From the NCBI GenBank assembly GCA_937982665.1, contig CALJLD010000048.1:20604-84603 (forward strand): a stretch of DNA of 64,000 bases. The letters are read 5' to 3'. Below, piece after piece: positions 16,474 through 25,198 of this stretch; position 1 is the stretch's first letter, and every line of letters begins with the position of its first letter. The notes below the pieces were generated by a model. It worked only from the letters and a program-made list of their open reading frames with translations. It was not told the origin of the DNA and ran no database searches. The translations under genes and the position numbers were made by a program. The stretch comes from an uncultured Planctomycetales bacterium. Its GTDB lineage: Bacteria > Planctomycetota > Planctomycetia > Pirellulales > S012-138.

Positions 16474-18324
16474 CTAAGGATTAAACCCCGCCGCGGCCCC
16501 CATAGGTTCGGTCCCAACGGCATCGCTTCCCAAAGCCCCCAAATCGTACCCGCGGCCCAAATGGCTGATATTTCTCCAGAGTAATAGCTTGGGTGAGGGG
16601 CCGCTAGCGTCGATCACGGCCTCGATCCGGGTCGAAGGGCCGCCGCCATCGTAGAATCCGACGAACTGGCCGCGATAAACGGCTCCACCGGCACAAACGA
16701 ACGGCAGCAGGGTCTTCATCTCTTCCAGCGTGACAATGCCGTAATAGAGCGGCCAGGTCTCGTGCCGGTAGGGATCTTCCTCCACGCTGGAGGGGAGCGT
16801 GAGCACGCCGTTTTGGCGTTCCGCAGCGACATCGTCCGCAAAGGTCTCCGGAGCGCCGGGAATCCCCCGAAGAATGAATTCTGGCGAGTGATTGATGTTG
16901 ATGCGGCCCGGGACAATTTCGGCCGTATTGACCGCGGTCCAATCCATCAGAACGGGCAGGAATTGTTCCATCGCGCCTGGAATGTTGGGAAACGGAGTCC
17001 GCAGCATGACTTCTTCCGGATCGTCATCTTCATTTTCCGGTTCGATCGTGACTTCGACATTCGGGCCTACCAGATCCAAGATGGAGGTCAACGTGTAGGC
17101 CGGCGTCGCTTCCAAGTCCAAGTCATCAAGTGTGACGCTGCCTTCAGGCAATTCTTCTTCATCTTGATCTCCGCCGGATTGGTTTCCGCCGCCAGTTTGG
17201 CCACCTCCTTGTCCGCCCCCCTGGCCACCGCCCCCTTGACCCCCTCCGCCTTGGCCACCCTGGCCTTGAAGACTTGGAGTGAGCGAGATTTGAAAAGTGC
17301 CGTCCGCGTTGGTTTCAACTGTCGAATTGAGCGAGATGGCAGCTTCAGTTTCTTCTGGGCCAAAGATGCGCAACGCGGCAATAAACACAATCCATTCTTC
17401 AGGCAGTCCCGCGTCGCTGAGTTCTTCGACGAGGGTTAACAGGTCTTCGTTATTCAGATCGACTTTGGGAAGTCCATCAGGCGTACGATTGGTTTCCGCG
17501 GAGTAGATAGTCAGGTAGGCAGCCCAACCTGAGATGGAAACATCACCAAACTCGTTCTGCACGTAGACGCCCAGGACACCGGTCATGTCGGCCTCGGCCG
17601 CCTCTTGCAGATAGTTGCGATTGCCATCAATGCCAAACAGCAAGCCGGGGGTAACACCACGAACCAGCAACAACTCCTCAATCGACGTGAGTTGCCGGTT
17701 GGCGCAGACATATGCCGGGGCAAGCCCTTGATAGTACGATGACTCCACGCCGAATTCGCGCGGCTCGTCGTCAGTGTCGATCCAATCCAAAATCGCGTCG
17801 GCAACGTCCTCGGTCATGTTGGGGAGTTGCATCAACAGGTCACGGCTTCCATTGACCGAGACCGCGTCCGCCAGCAAGACCGCGTTCAAGTTGATCCGCG
17901 CGGACTCGTCTTCCAGGCCATACCGAATGCCGGTCATTCCGATCTGCGAAACATAATCCGGTGCCAAGACCGTAAAACGGCCGCGCAACTCTGGTACGGG
18001 ATCATCCAGAACAATCTTGCCGAGGAACAAAGACGGATTGTTGTATAGCCCGCCTTGCTGCAATATCTCTTCGCCAATGATGCCGCCTTCTGTCTGTGGC
18101 GCGTGTTTGAGATACGTCAGGTATTGCGCGAAAGAGACTCCCGATTCCGCGAGACGGCGGGCCTGCGTCAAATCGGTCTCCACCTGCGAGGCATCGTTAT
18201 CGGAGAACGTTAACTCCGTGAACGTGTAAGCGGCCAGGCTCAGGAGGACGATCGAAACCAAAACGGTGAGCAGCAACGATCCGCGCTGTTTGCCTCCCCG
18301 CAGTGTTGTTGCCGTTTGTGTCAT
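16474..18324 (-). CDS. gspK: GspK-like minor pseudopilin
   Basis: The start is ATG 18324, whose ATG overlaps the TGA of gspJ (ATGA). Longer in-frame starts lie inside gspJ. The N-terminus is basic and then hydrophobic (RGSLLLTVLVSIVLLSLAAY) with the Thr-Glu pair typical of GspK (FTELTF). The large globular domain has the helix-hairpin-helix-like features of the family (EDVADAILDWIDTDDEPREFG; TSIEELLLVRGVTPGLLFGID). A 30-residue Gly/Gln run (about residues 350-380) is unusual. With 616 residues it is longer than the ~320 of classical GspK. It caps the pseudopilus tip with GspI and GspJ. Confidence 0.85.
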   Translation of the reverse strand: MTQTATTLRGGKQRGSLLLTVLVSIVLLSLAAYTFTELTFSDNDASQVETDLTQARRLAESGVSFAQYLTYLKHAPQTEGGIIGEEILQQGGLYNNPSLFLGKIVLDDPVPELRGRFTVLAPDYVSQIGMTGIRYGLEDESARINLNAVLLADAVSVNGSRDLLMQLPNMTEDVADAILDWIDTDDEPREFGVESSYYQGLAPAYVCANRQLTSIEELLLVRGVTPGLLFGIDGNRNYLQEAAEADMTGVLGVYVQNEFGDVSISGWAAYLTIYSAETNRTPDGLPKVDLNNEDLLTLVEELSDAGLPEEWIVFIAALRIFGPEETEAAISLNSTVETNADGTFQISLTPSLQGQGGQGGGGQGGGGQGGGQGGGQTGGGNQSGGDQDEEELPEGSVTLDDLDLEATPAYTLTSILDLVGPNVEVTIEPENEDDDPEEVMLRTPFPNIPGAMEQFLPVLMDWTAVNTAEIVPGRININHSPEFILRGIPGAPETFADDVAAERQNGVLTLPSSVEEDPYRHETWPLYYGIVTLEEMKTLLPFVCAGGAVYRGQFVGFYDGGGPSTRIEAVIDASGPSPKLLLWRNISHLGRGYDLGALGSDAVGTEPMGAAAGFNP

Positions 18325-19370
18325 TGTCCCCCTCCGCTGGTAGTTGAAGGGTCTGATGACGTTGACGACTGTGATGACGAAGTTGAACTCGATGTTGTCC
18401 CATCGGTCGTCGTCGGCTCCGCGGTGGGCAGCCAGACGACGGTCTGATACAGCGGGAAGTTGTTCTGTGCGAGGCGCTGCTCGGATTCGTCCATCATTTC
18501 CCAATCAATGGGATACATCTCCAGCATGATTTTGACGGCAACCGGGTTGCCCTGGCGCTCGGTGGCGTCCCATTCCACCACCCATTGCGAGCCATCAAAG
18601 TATTCAAACTCCAGTGAAGTGATCCGCTCAGACAGGATCAATCCTTCCTGCTCAATCATCTCAAGGCCGCCGTAAAACGCGGCGAATTCCGTGGCCGCGC
18701 GATTGATGGATCGATAGTACAAGCCCGTTTGACCGTCATCCTCCGGGGCGGGTTGCAAGCCGGTTTGCAGCAGTCTGACATCGGACTGTCCCATGACATA
18801 ATAGGCGACCGTCTTGATATCGCTGAGCAAATCTGCCGCTGCGCCGGTTTGCCCCTGTTCGATCAAGGTCACATATTCGTCCACGCGCGGAAGGCGGCTG
18901 ACGTCCATTTGGATTTGGACATTCGTGCCGTAGACGCCAGGAATCGGCAGCGACTCTTCAACTTCATCTACGGGCGGTGACGAAGTTGCGGGAGATGGAG
19001 TGCTGGAAGGGGAAGCTACGGAAGGTGTTGTAGCAACTGTTTCCAATGCGGAACCGAGTGCCGACGAACCTTCCACGGCAGAAAAAGCGCCGGACATATC
19101 TTGTTCGCGATAGCGGACGGCATTGCGAAGATCGTCAGCAATGCGATTCAGGATCGCGTGAGCGAGTTGGCCCTGCTCGACCTCCAACCGTCCCTCGTCA
19201 GCGATCTTCAATTGCAAGTCGATCGTCATGAACAACGCGGCAATCACGATTGTTGAGATAGCGACCGCCAGCAACACTTCCAGCAACGTGTAACCGTGGT
19301 GTTGAGAATTCGCCGAGGAGACCTTGGCGGAACGGGGCATCTTCGCGGAGTCGATTGCGGAGCGGGTCAT
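18321..19370 (-). CDS. gspJ: GspJ-like minor pseudopilin
   Basis: The start overlaps the preceding gene by ATGA at 19370. The prepilin motif HGYTLLEVLLAVAIS (Gly before the cleavage, Glu at +5) is at about residues 25-40. The C-terminal part has a GspJ-like region (SERITSLEFEYFDGSQWVVE...GNPVAVKIMLEM) and a long Ser/Thr-rich tail. The 349-residue length exceeds the ~200 of classical GspJ because of a Ser/Pro linker (around residues 100-130) and the tail. It is part of the tip complex with GspI and GspK. Confidence 0.85.
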   Translation of the reverse strand: MTRSAIDSAKMPRSAKVSSANSQHHGYTLLEVLLAVAISTIVIAALFMTIDLQLKIADEGRLEVEQGQLAHAILNRIADDLRNAVRYREQDMSGAFSAVEGSSALGSALETVATTPSVASPSSTPSPATSSPPVDEVEESLPIPGVYGTNVQIQMDVSRLPRVDEYVTLIEQGQTGAAADLLSDIKTVAYYVMGQSDVRLLQTGLQPAPEDDGQTGLYYRSINRAATEFAAFYGGLEMIEQEGLILSERITSLEFEYFDGSQWVVEWDATERQGNPVAVKIMLEMYPIDWEMMDESEQRLAQNNFPLYQTVVWLPTAEPTTTDGTTSSSTSSSQSSTSSDPSTTSGGGQ

Positions 19371-19948
19371 TGTGAGCCTCCCGCATCTGTGCCGGAAGTG
19401 CTGGAGGTTGACGCTTCCGCGCCGCTCGCTTCTTCCTCGGCCGCAGTGGCTGCGGCATCTTCAGCGGCGGCGAACTCCTCCATAACCGCGGGATCGGTGA
19501 TCCACCGCGTGAGGGTGAAATCGGCAAGTGTCACATCGAAGCTTCGATCCGAGGATGACCGCCGAACCGTAACGGTCACCGCGGTCATCCCTGGGTCCGT
19601 TGTCACGGCGGACTCGATGCTGTAGAGCCAATTATCATTGAGTTCATCGTAAGTCAGCAATTCCTCAGGCACCGCAGTTTCGCTTGTGGCTTGCGCGGCG
19701 ATGAGGCCAGCGAGGATTTGATCCATGATGCCGTCAGCCATAACGGCAGCCCGCGAGCGGTCCCGCGCGACTTCCACGTTGTTCATTCCCAGGCTCATCA
19801 ACTCGCCCAGGACGGCAACCGCGCCGACGAGAATGGCCATGGAGAGCAGAACTTCCAGTAATGAGAACGCAGCACGATCCGAGCGTTGCCGAGTTGGTAC
19901 TTCCTGCGGAGCCAAGTCCTGCTTTGTTGGGGAGTGTTGCGTTGTCAT
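19367..19948 (-). CDS. gspI: GspI-like minor pseudopilin
   Basis: This is a 193-residue prepilin-like protein. After a charged leader of ~27 residues comes AAFSLLEVLLSMAILVGAVA. The Ala at -1 instead of the usual Gly is tolerated in some pseudopilins. An acidic Ala/Glu/Ser-rich tail ends the protein. Start and stop overlap its neighbours by ATGA, so translation of H-I-J-K is probably coupled. The assignment as GspI is from gene order and size. Confidence 0.8.
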   Translation of the reverse strand: MTTQHSPTKQDLAPQEVPTRQRSDRAAFSLLEVLLSMAILVGAVAVLGELMSLGMNNVEVARDRSRAAVMADGIMDQILAGLIAAQATSETAVPEELLTYDELNDNWLYSIESAVTTDPGMTAVTVTVRRSSSDRSFDVTLADFTLTRWITDPAVMEEFAAAEDAAATAAEEEASGAEASTSSTSGTDAGGSQ

Positions 19949-20604
19949 TGGGTGACCTCCGTCAGTTCGTCGGGGGTCAACATGTCGCTCTTCTTCGTCA
20001 GCCCTGTCATCCCGTTGAGTTTGACTTCAACGTAGTAATCATTGTTCTCTTCGGGCGTGCCGATTTGAATGCGGACAATGCCGGTCGTGGCTGTGCCATC
20101 GGGATAGAAGAAAAGGATCTGCTCGGTTTCGGAAGTTTGCAGCAGGTAACTTGCGCGCGCTGAATACTGCGCGGCGACGTCCGAGAACACGGCCGGCTCG
20201 AACAACTTCTTGGTATTGGGGTTCTCCGCAAGAGTGCCAGCTTCCGCTTGTCCAAATTGAGACAGCGATTCAAAACTGCCAGGATTAGTTGCGTTGACCT
20301 CGGAGTATTCGTCCTGCCACGGCTCGATCAGGTAATTGCCGGTCTGAGGCTCATACCGAAACGCTTGGATCACACCAGTCCGCATGGCTTCCACGCGAGC
20401 GTGCGACAGTGCCGCTCGCAGCCTGTCACCCGATTGCCGCAGCGCATCCGTCTCCATGGAACTGTCAATGGCGGGCCAGATGATTGCCACCATGGCGACG
20501 ACAACGGCAAGCACAAGCAGCACTTCCATTAGCGTAAAACCGCGACGAGAAACAACTCGCCGCGGCCTACGTTGATGTTCACGATGCGCTTGCGCGGTCA
20601 TCAT
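19945..20604 (-). CDS. gspH: GspH-like minor pseudopilin
   Basis: The start is one of two adjacent ATGs (20604 or 20601). The longer frame to 20658 reaches back towards gspG and is not needed. The prepilin site is RRGFTLMEVLLVLAVVVAMV, with the FTLxEV signature. The body matches GspH/FimT (SGDRLRAALSHARVEAMRTG is the conserved helix with Arg/Ala spacing). It is ~219 residues long. It follows gspG by about 70 bases and overlaps gspI by ATGA. Confidence 0.85.
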   Translation of the reverse strand: MMTAQAHREHQRRPRRVVSRRGFTLMEVLLVLAVVVAMVAIIWPAIDSSMETDALRQSGDRLRAALSHARVEAMRTGVIQAFRYEPQTGNYLIEPWQDEYSEVNATNPGSFESLSQFGQAEAGTLAENPNTKKLFEPAVFSDVAAQYSARASYLLQTSETEQILFFYPDGTATTGIVRIQIGTPEENNDYYVEVKLNGMTGLTKKSDMLTPDELTEVTQ

Positions 20605-20673
20605 AAAATTGCGAGGGTTAGTTAGCTCCTCGTTGATCAAGCCAGGTGCTGGTCGCAATCAGACTTGCTGTTG

Positions 20674-21126
20674 TCACTGATCGCTGCGGATGTCGTCGTC
20701 TGTGCCTTGAGTGCCATCCGCACCCATCGAATAGACGACCACCTTATTGCTTTCGTTGACTTCCATCTGATAAGGATTTCCCCAGGCGTCCATCGGAATC
20801 TCGCCACCTTCTACGTACGGTCCACGCCAACGTGACCGGGTGCCGGTGCCTGTTTGTGTTGTCGGCTCAATCACGAGATCATCCAGCGTGCTGGGAGCTT
20901 GCCGCATGTCAATTTTGTAGCGTTGGACCTGGTCTTCAAGCGCTTCGATTTGAATGCGCGTGGTGTCTTCATTCGCGCCTTCCAGCAATTCCTCAACGCC
21001 GAAGAACGCCAACGAGCCAAGGATGACCAGGATCGCGACGACCAGCAAAACTTCCATCAGCGTAAAGCCGGCGCGAGCTGGACTTCGCCGACGACGGCGG
21101 CGAGGAATTGGTTTCCGTTGATGCAT
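20674..21126 (-). CDS. gspG: Major pseudopilin GspG
   Basis: The 150-residue product has the classical GspG layout: a short basic leader, RAGFTLMEVLLVVAILVIL, then IEALEDQVQRYKIDMRQAPS, the GPYVEGGEIPMDAWGNPYQ segment and an Asp-rich calcium-site end (SMGADGTQGTDDDI). AGGAG lies 6 bases upstream of the ATG, the strongest site in the cluster, as fits the most abundant subunit. The 235-base spacer before it may carry its own promoter. Confidence 0.95.
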   Translation of the reverse strand: MHQRKPIPRRRRRRSPARAGFTLMEVLLVVAILVILGSLAFFGVEELLEGANEDTTRIQIEALEDQVQRYKIDMRQAPSTLDDLVIEPTTQTGTGTRSRWRGPYVEGGEIPMDAWGNPYQMEVNESNKVVVYSMGADGTQGTDDDIRSDQ

Positions 21127-21361
21127 TGTTCACTCCTGTTAGATTCTGCTTAGTGCCGCATGGCTTTCACAAACTTGCCTGCCGGCGCCGAAAGATGCGA
21201 ATGGATTCGTGGAAATTGTTCCGCAATATGCGTTTGGGTTTTGCGTGTTTGGGTCGTTGTGTGTTCCTAAGGGATTAAACCCGAATTCAAGCGATACGGT
21301 TTGGTTTTGAACGGGTTTTTTCGAATTCTTTGCGAATGACGGCTCCGGGACAAGCTGGTTC

Positions 21362-22561
21362 TTAGATGGAACCGCTCATCCGAATGACGGGGAGCAGCAG
21401 CGCGATCGCAAGCATCAGCACGATCAGCGCCATGACCAGCAGCATGAGCGGCTCCAACAGCTTGACAACCAGGTCCAGCTGTCGCCAGGTGCGGTTCTCT
21501 AAACCGTCAGCCACGTTCACAAGAACCGTGTCCAATGTATTCGCTTCTTCCGCCACGGCGATCATTTCCGTCACGGTCACGGGAAAATGTCCCGAAGCAG
21601 CCAGTGGTCCGGAAAGCGATTCGCCAGCGGTGATGTTTTCGGAGGCTTGGGCAATCGCCTCGGAGAGAACTCGATTGCCAGCGGCATCGCGGCTGATTTC
21701 CAGGGAACGCAAAATGGGAACGCCGTTACGTAGCAAGGTTCCGAGCACACGACAGAAGCGGGAAATGGCCAGATTACGAAAGATCTTGCCTGCCGCGGGA
21801 ATCTTCAACTTGATCTTATCGCGGAGCAGTTTGCCAGACTCCGTCTCCAGCTTGCGTCGCGCGTAGAACACAGCAGCAACAATCATGACCAGAGGAATCC
21901 AACCATACGATTGCATGGTTCCGCTCATGCCGAGCACAAAATCGGTCATGATCGGTAACTCATCTTTCGCCCTTAGTCGAGCGAACATCGGCTCGAATTT
22001 CGGCACGAAGTAAACGAGCAACACGATCACGATCACGGTGCCAATACCAGCCAGCACAGCCGGATAGGCAACTGCTCCCATCGTCCGGCTCTTCATATCT
22101 TGCTGATGCTCGGTGAACTCGGCGACGCGCTCCAGGGCTTCTTCAAGAAAGCCACCTTCGCCGCCGGCCCGAATCATACTGACAGCCATTTCGCCAAAGA
22201 CCTTGGGGTGTCGCGACATGGACTCCGCCAGCGTCTTGCCATCCTCAACGGAAGCGTGAACTTCCTGCAGGACCGTTGTCAGCTTGGGGTGCGAAGCCTG
22301 ACGTTTCAGCACATCCAGCGATCGCAAAAGCGGAACACCGCTACGAAGCAGGTCCGCGAGTTGTGCATAAGTTGTGGCCACCAGTTGCGGCTTAACGCGA
22401 CCGCCGCCAATGACTCGGCGTTCTTTCTCGACCTCGATCTTGACCGGATAGAGCGCCTTGGCATCCAGCTGTGCGAGCGCCTCGCGCTCAGTATTTGCGG
22501 AGAGCTTGCCCGTCAGCTGCTTGCCGGCGAGGTCGCGCGCGATGTAGGCAAAGTCTGGCAT
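21362..22561 (-). CDS. gspF: GspF/PilC inner-membrane platform protein
   Basis: The 399-residue product has two GspF (T2SSF) domains, each with a conserved turn (LLRSGVPLLRSLDVL; LLRNGVPILRSLEIS), at residues ~70-190 and ~270-390. There are three hydrophobic segments (e.g. VLAGIGTVIVIVLLVYFVP; a C-terminal MLLVMALIVLMLAIALLLP). The N-terminal start MPDFAYIARDLAGK is typical. It links the ATPase to the pseudopilus. It follows gspE by 367 bases, an unusually wide spacing for an E-F pair. Confidence 0.95.
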   Translation of the reverse strand: MPDFAYIARDLAGKQLTGKLSANTEREALAQLDAKALYPVKIEVEKERRVIGGGRVKPQLVATTYAQLADLLRSGVPLLRSLDVLKRQASHPKLTTVLQEVHASVEDGKTLAESMSRHPKVFGEMAVSMIRAGGEGGFLEEALERVAEFTEHQQDMKSRTMGAVAYPAVLAGIGTVIVIVLLVYFVPKFEPMFARLRAKDELPIMTDFVLGMSGTMQSYGWIPLVMIVAAVFYARRKLETESGKLLRDKIKLKIPAAGKIFRNLAISRFCRVLGTLLRNGVPILRSLEISRDAAGNRVLSEAIAQASENITAGESLSGPLAASGHFPVTVTEMIAVAEEANTLDTVLVNVADGLENRTWRQLDLVVKLLEPLMLLVMALIVLMLAIALLLPVIRMSGSI

Positions 22562-22928
22562 TGGGCAAATCGGGCAAAGATCAGATATCGGTCAGACGTT
22601 TCAGGCCATGAGTAATTGAGCGCGGATGTTGCTCTTTGAGAATCAACCCCACCGCAGCGACAGCGGTACCGTTTGACTCATGCAAATTGAACACGGGAAG
22701 CCACATTCATTGTAATTGCGAAGTCGAGATTTGCTTGGGGATTTGATCAAGGGAGACCACGTCGGCGGTGTGGATTTGCCGAAAATGATGGCCTCAGCAG
22801 CTTTCCAGGGCGGATTGGGATGGTAGCCACCAACCCAGGGACAGAAGCAGCAAGGCGACGAGTATGCTGCGATTTGCACCTGACGACACTTGTCCCCTTA
22901 CAAAAGGCCTTTTGTGACGGCCTCCTAG
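22562..22928. other. Gap between gspE and gspF with a 16-base palindrome
   Basis: No gene is convincing here. ACAAAAGGCCTTTTGT at 22900-22915 is a perfect palindrome, 14 bases after the gspE stop in the transcription direction. It has no T-run beyond it. It might be a weak attenuating hairpin or a protein-binding site. Confidence 0.45.
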
Positions 22929-24617
22929 CTAGTGCCCTTTCGCGACGCGAAGGATTTCGTCCACGGTGGTTTTGCCTGCGATCACTTTGCGCCAGCCATC
23001 ACCTTGCAATCCAATCATCCCGTCTTTGACGGCCGCTTTTCGCACTTCCCAACTGCTGGCTCGCTCTTGAGCCAACTCGCGGACGGACTCAGTTGTGACC
23101 ATCAGTTCATAGATACCCATGCGGCCGGAGAAGCCAGTATGGCGGCATTCTTTGCAACCAACTGCGCGATAGAGTTCGCTACCACCCAAGAGGTCTTTCG
23201 GGAATCCTGGTGGCAATTCATCGAGATTCGGCCGATAGGTCTCTTTGCATCTTGTGCACAGCTGCCGAACCAAACGTTGTGCCATCACGGCTTCAACCGT
23301 GCTAGCCACCAGGAACGGCTCCACGCCCATATCCACCAAGCGCGTGTAAGCGCCAGCTGCGTCATTGGTGTGCAGGGTGCTGAAAACCAAGTGGCCCGTG
23401 AGCGACGCCTGGATTGCGTTCTCGGCCGTTTCCAAGTCACGAATTTCACCCACGAGGACAATGTCGGGGTCGTGTCGCAAAATAGCCCGCAGCGAGGCCG
23501 CGAACGTAAAGCCGATCTTGGTATGAACCTGAATCTGATTGATTCCCGGCAGCTGATATTCGACCGGATCCTCAGTGGTGATGATTTTCGTGTCTTCGCT
23601 CTTGATCTCTTCCAACGCACTATAGAGCGTGGTGGTCTTACCAGAACCCGTCGGCCCGGTGACCAGAATGATCCCGTGCGGCAAACTGATGAGATCACGG
23701 AATGTGTTGTATTGGTCCTCCTCCATTCCCAATGACTTGAGGTCAAACTTCATGCGTCCTTTGTCCAAAAGACGCATGACGATGCCTTCGCCATGGATCA
23801 TGGGGATGACAGACACACGAACGTCAACCTCACGACCGGCCACCCGCAGCTTGATGCGACCATCTTGGGGCAGGCGTTTTTCGGCAATGTTCAGCCGAGC
23901 CATGATTTTCAAACGGCTGACAATCGCATTGGCGTAGCGGTTGATCTCTGGCGGCACCGGCTGGGGCTGCAGCATGCCGTCCACACGGTAGCGAACCTTC
24001 AGCCCCGCTTCTTGCGATTCGATGTGGACGTCGCTCGTTCTCGCCTCTAGGGCTTCCATCAAGATTTCATTCACCAGCCGGATGACGGACGGCTCTTGAA
24101 CCATCTCATCCAGGGCGGAATCGTCGATATCGACGTCCCACTGGATTTCCGAGTCGTCCTTCTCCTCATCCGCTTTCAGCAGCCCTGTGATGGTCTCGCC
24201 ACCAATCCCGAAGTGGGCCTTGATCAGCTTCTGGATTTCGTTGCGGCTGGCCAGAACCGGCTCAACGGAGGTGCCCGTCTCCTGGCCGATCTCATCAATT
24301 GCGTACAGGTTGGTGGGATCGCTGGTGGCGACGATCAGCTGCCCGTCCCGTTTGCACACGGGAAACACTGCGTCCCGGTGCATGATTTGCTTGGGGAAAC
24401 TCTTCAGCAGCGTCAGATCGACATCCGCGTCGGCCAGGTCGATGTAATCCAGCCCAACTTCCGTACCCACGGCGCGCAATGCGGCTTCTTCAGTTACAAA
24501 GCCAAGCTGCACGGCAATTTGATCCAGGCGGCCGCTGCCATTGGCCTGGTCTCGAGTGGTCGATAGCTGCTGATCAGTCAACAGCCCGTGCTTCTTGAGG
24601 ATTTCACCAATTTCCAT
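22929..24617 (-). CDS. gspE: GspE/PilB-type secretion ATPase
   Basis: The 562-residue product has an N-terminal MshEN/T2SSE-N pair of domains (residues ~1-150), a linker, and the ATPase domain. Walker A is TGPTGSGKTTTLY near residue 320. The Asp box and Walker B are ILRHDPDIVLVGEIRDLETA, and a His-box segment (LTGHLVFSTLHTNDA) follows. A tetra-Cys zinc site is formed by CTRCKETY and CKECRHTGFSGR. All catalytic residues are intact, in contrast to the homologue at 55007. It powers pseudopilus assembly and starts the leftward E-to-M cluster. Confidence 0.95.
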   Translation of the reverse strand: MEIGEILKKHGLLTDQQLSTTRDQANGSGRLDQIAVQLGFVTEEAALRAVGTEVGLDYIDLADADVDLTLLKSFPKQIMHRDAVFPVCKRDGQLIVATSDPTNLYAIDEIGQETGTSVEPVLASRNEIQKLIKAHFGIGGETITGLLKADEEKDDSEIQWDVDIDDSALDEMVQEPSVIRLVNEILMEALEARTSDVHIESQEAGLKVRYRVDGMLQPQPVPPEINRYANAIVSRLKIMARLNIAEKRLPQDGRIKLRVAGREVDVRVSVIPMIHGEGIVMRLLDKGRMKFDLKSLGMEEDQYNTFRDLISLPHGIILVTGPTGSGKTTTLYSALEEIKSEDTKIITTEDPVEYQLPGINQIQVHTKIGFTFAASLRAILRHDPDIVLVGEIRDLETAENAIQASLTGHLVFSTLHTNDAAGAYTRLVDMGVEPFLVASTVEAVMAQRLVRQLCTRCKETYRPNLDELPPGFPKDLLGGSELYRAVGCKECRHTGFSGRMGIYELMVTTESVRELAQERASSWEVRKAAVKDGMIGLQGDGWRKVIAGKTTVDEILRVAKGH

Positions 24618-24688
24618 GGTGCTGGCTAATCTGCTATGGGGGGAATGCCCGTTGGGGCTTCTGGCGGTGAAGTTGAGGTTGTGAATCT

Positions 24689-24724
24689 GCTCTTATGGTG
24701 AGCGCCAGGTTGGCGAATAAGAGC
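24689..24724 (-). promoter_or_regulatory. Hairpin in the gspE leader
   Basis: GCTCTTAT and ATAAGAGC pair outside, and CGCCA and TGGCG pair inside with a 3-base apical loop; a small internal loop lies between them. It ends 71 bases before the gspE start codon. It has no T-run, so it is not a simple terminator. Confidence 0.4.
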
Positions 24725-24864
24725 TGGGAGGGATAGCGAATCTGTCGAAATTGCCAAATTCACCACCACAGTCTATCCCAACTTGGCCTCGCCAATCTAC
24801 TCCGGAAGAGCAAAGCCACGTGAATCCACAGCGAATAGGAGGCAACGTCCGCCGCCTGTCGCCG

Positions 24865-24882
24865 ATCTCCTCGAAAGGAGAT
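24865..24882 (-). promoter_or_regulatory. UUCG-loop hairpin upstream of gspE
   Basis: On the leftward strand ATCTCCT and AGGAGAT pair around TTCG, an RNA loop known for stability. It lies ~250 bases before gspE. Whether it is transcribed is unknown. Confidence 0.3.
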
Positions 24883-25198
24883 ACCACAATTAGGCTCCTC
24901 AAGTTGCGTGACAGCAACAATTTGCGACCACTTTTCGTCAGCAACTCGAAGGCCGGCAGGCACGAACTACTGAATTTCCAGCAATGCGCAACCACCCTGC
25001 CGATTAACTAAACCCCTAACCACGGCTTGAGTTCCGGCGGCGATGCCAAGCAGGATGGAACTGTCTGGCAAACTCACCCGAGAACAAGCCAAAGATCTCT
25101 ACTCTGAGCGATTCTGCAACACTCGGCAACTGCACGGTTCCCGGCGTGTTGTGTCTTGATGTACTTGGAGTTCGCCCGGTTCCCAGAGTTCTCGCGCA

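Larger units (their letters stand above)
24618..25198. other. Leader and promoter region of the secretion cluster
   Basis: These 581 bases lie between the 3' end of ribD and gspE, both leftward. No believable gene is present. Two hairpins, listed separately, lie in the stretch that would form the gspE leader RNA. Confidence 0.45.

Noticed and set aside
22643..22879. 78-residue minus-strand frame between gspE and gspF
   Set aside because: Cys/Pro/Trp-scattered translation without start signal; likely noncoding.
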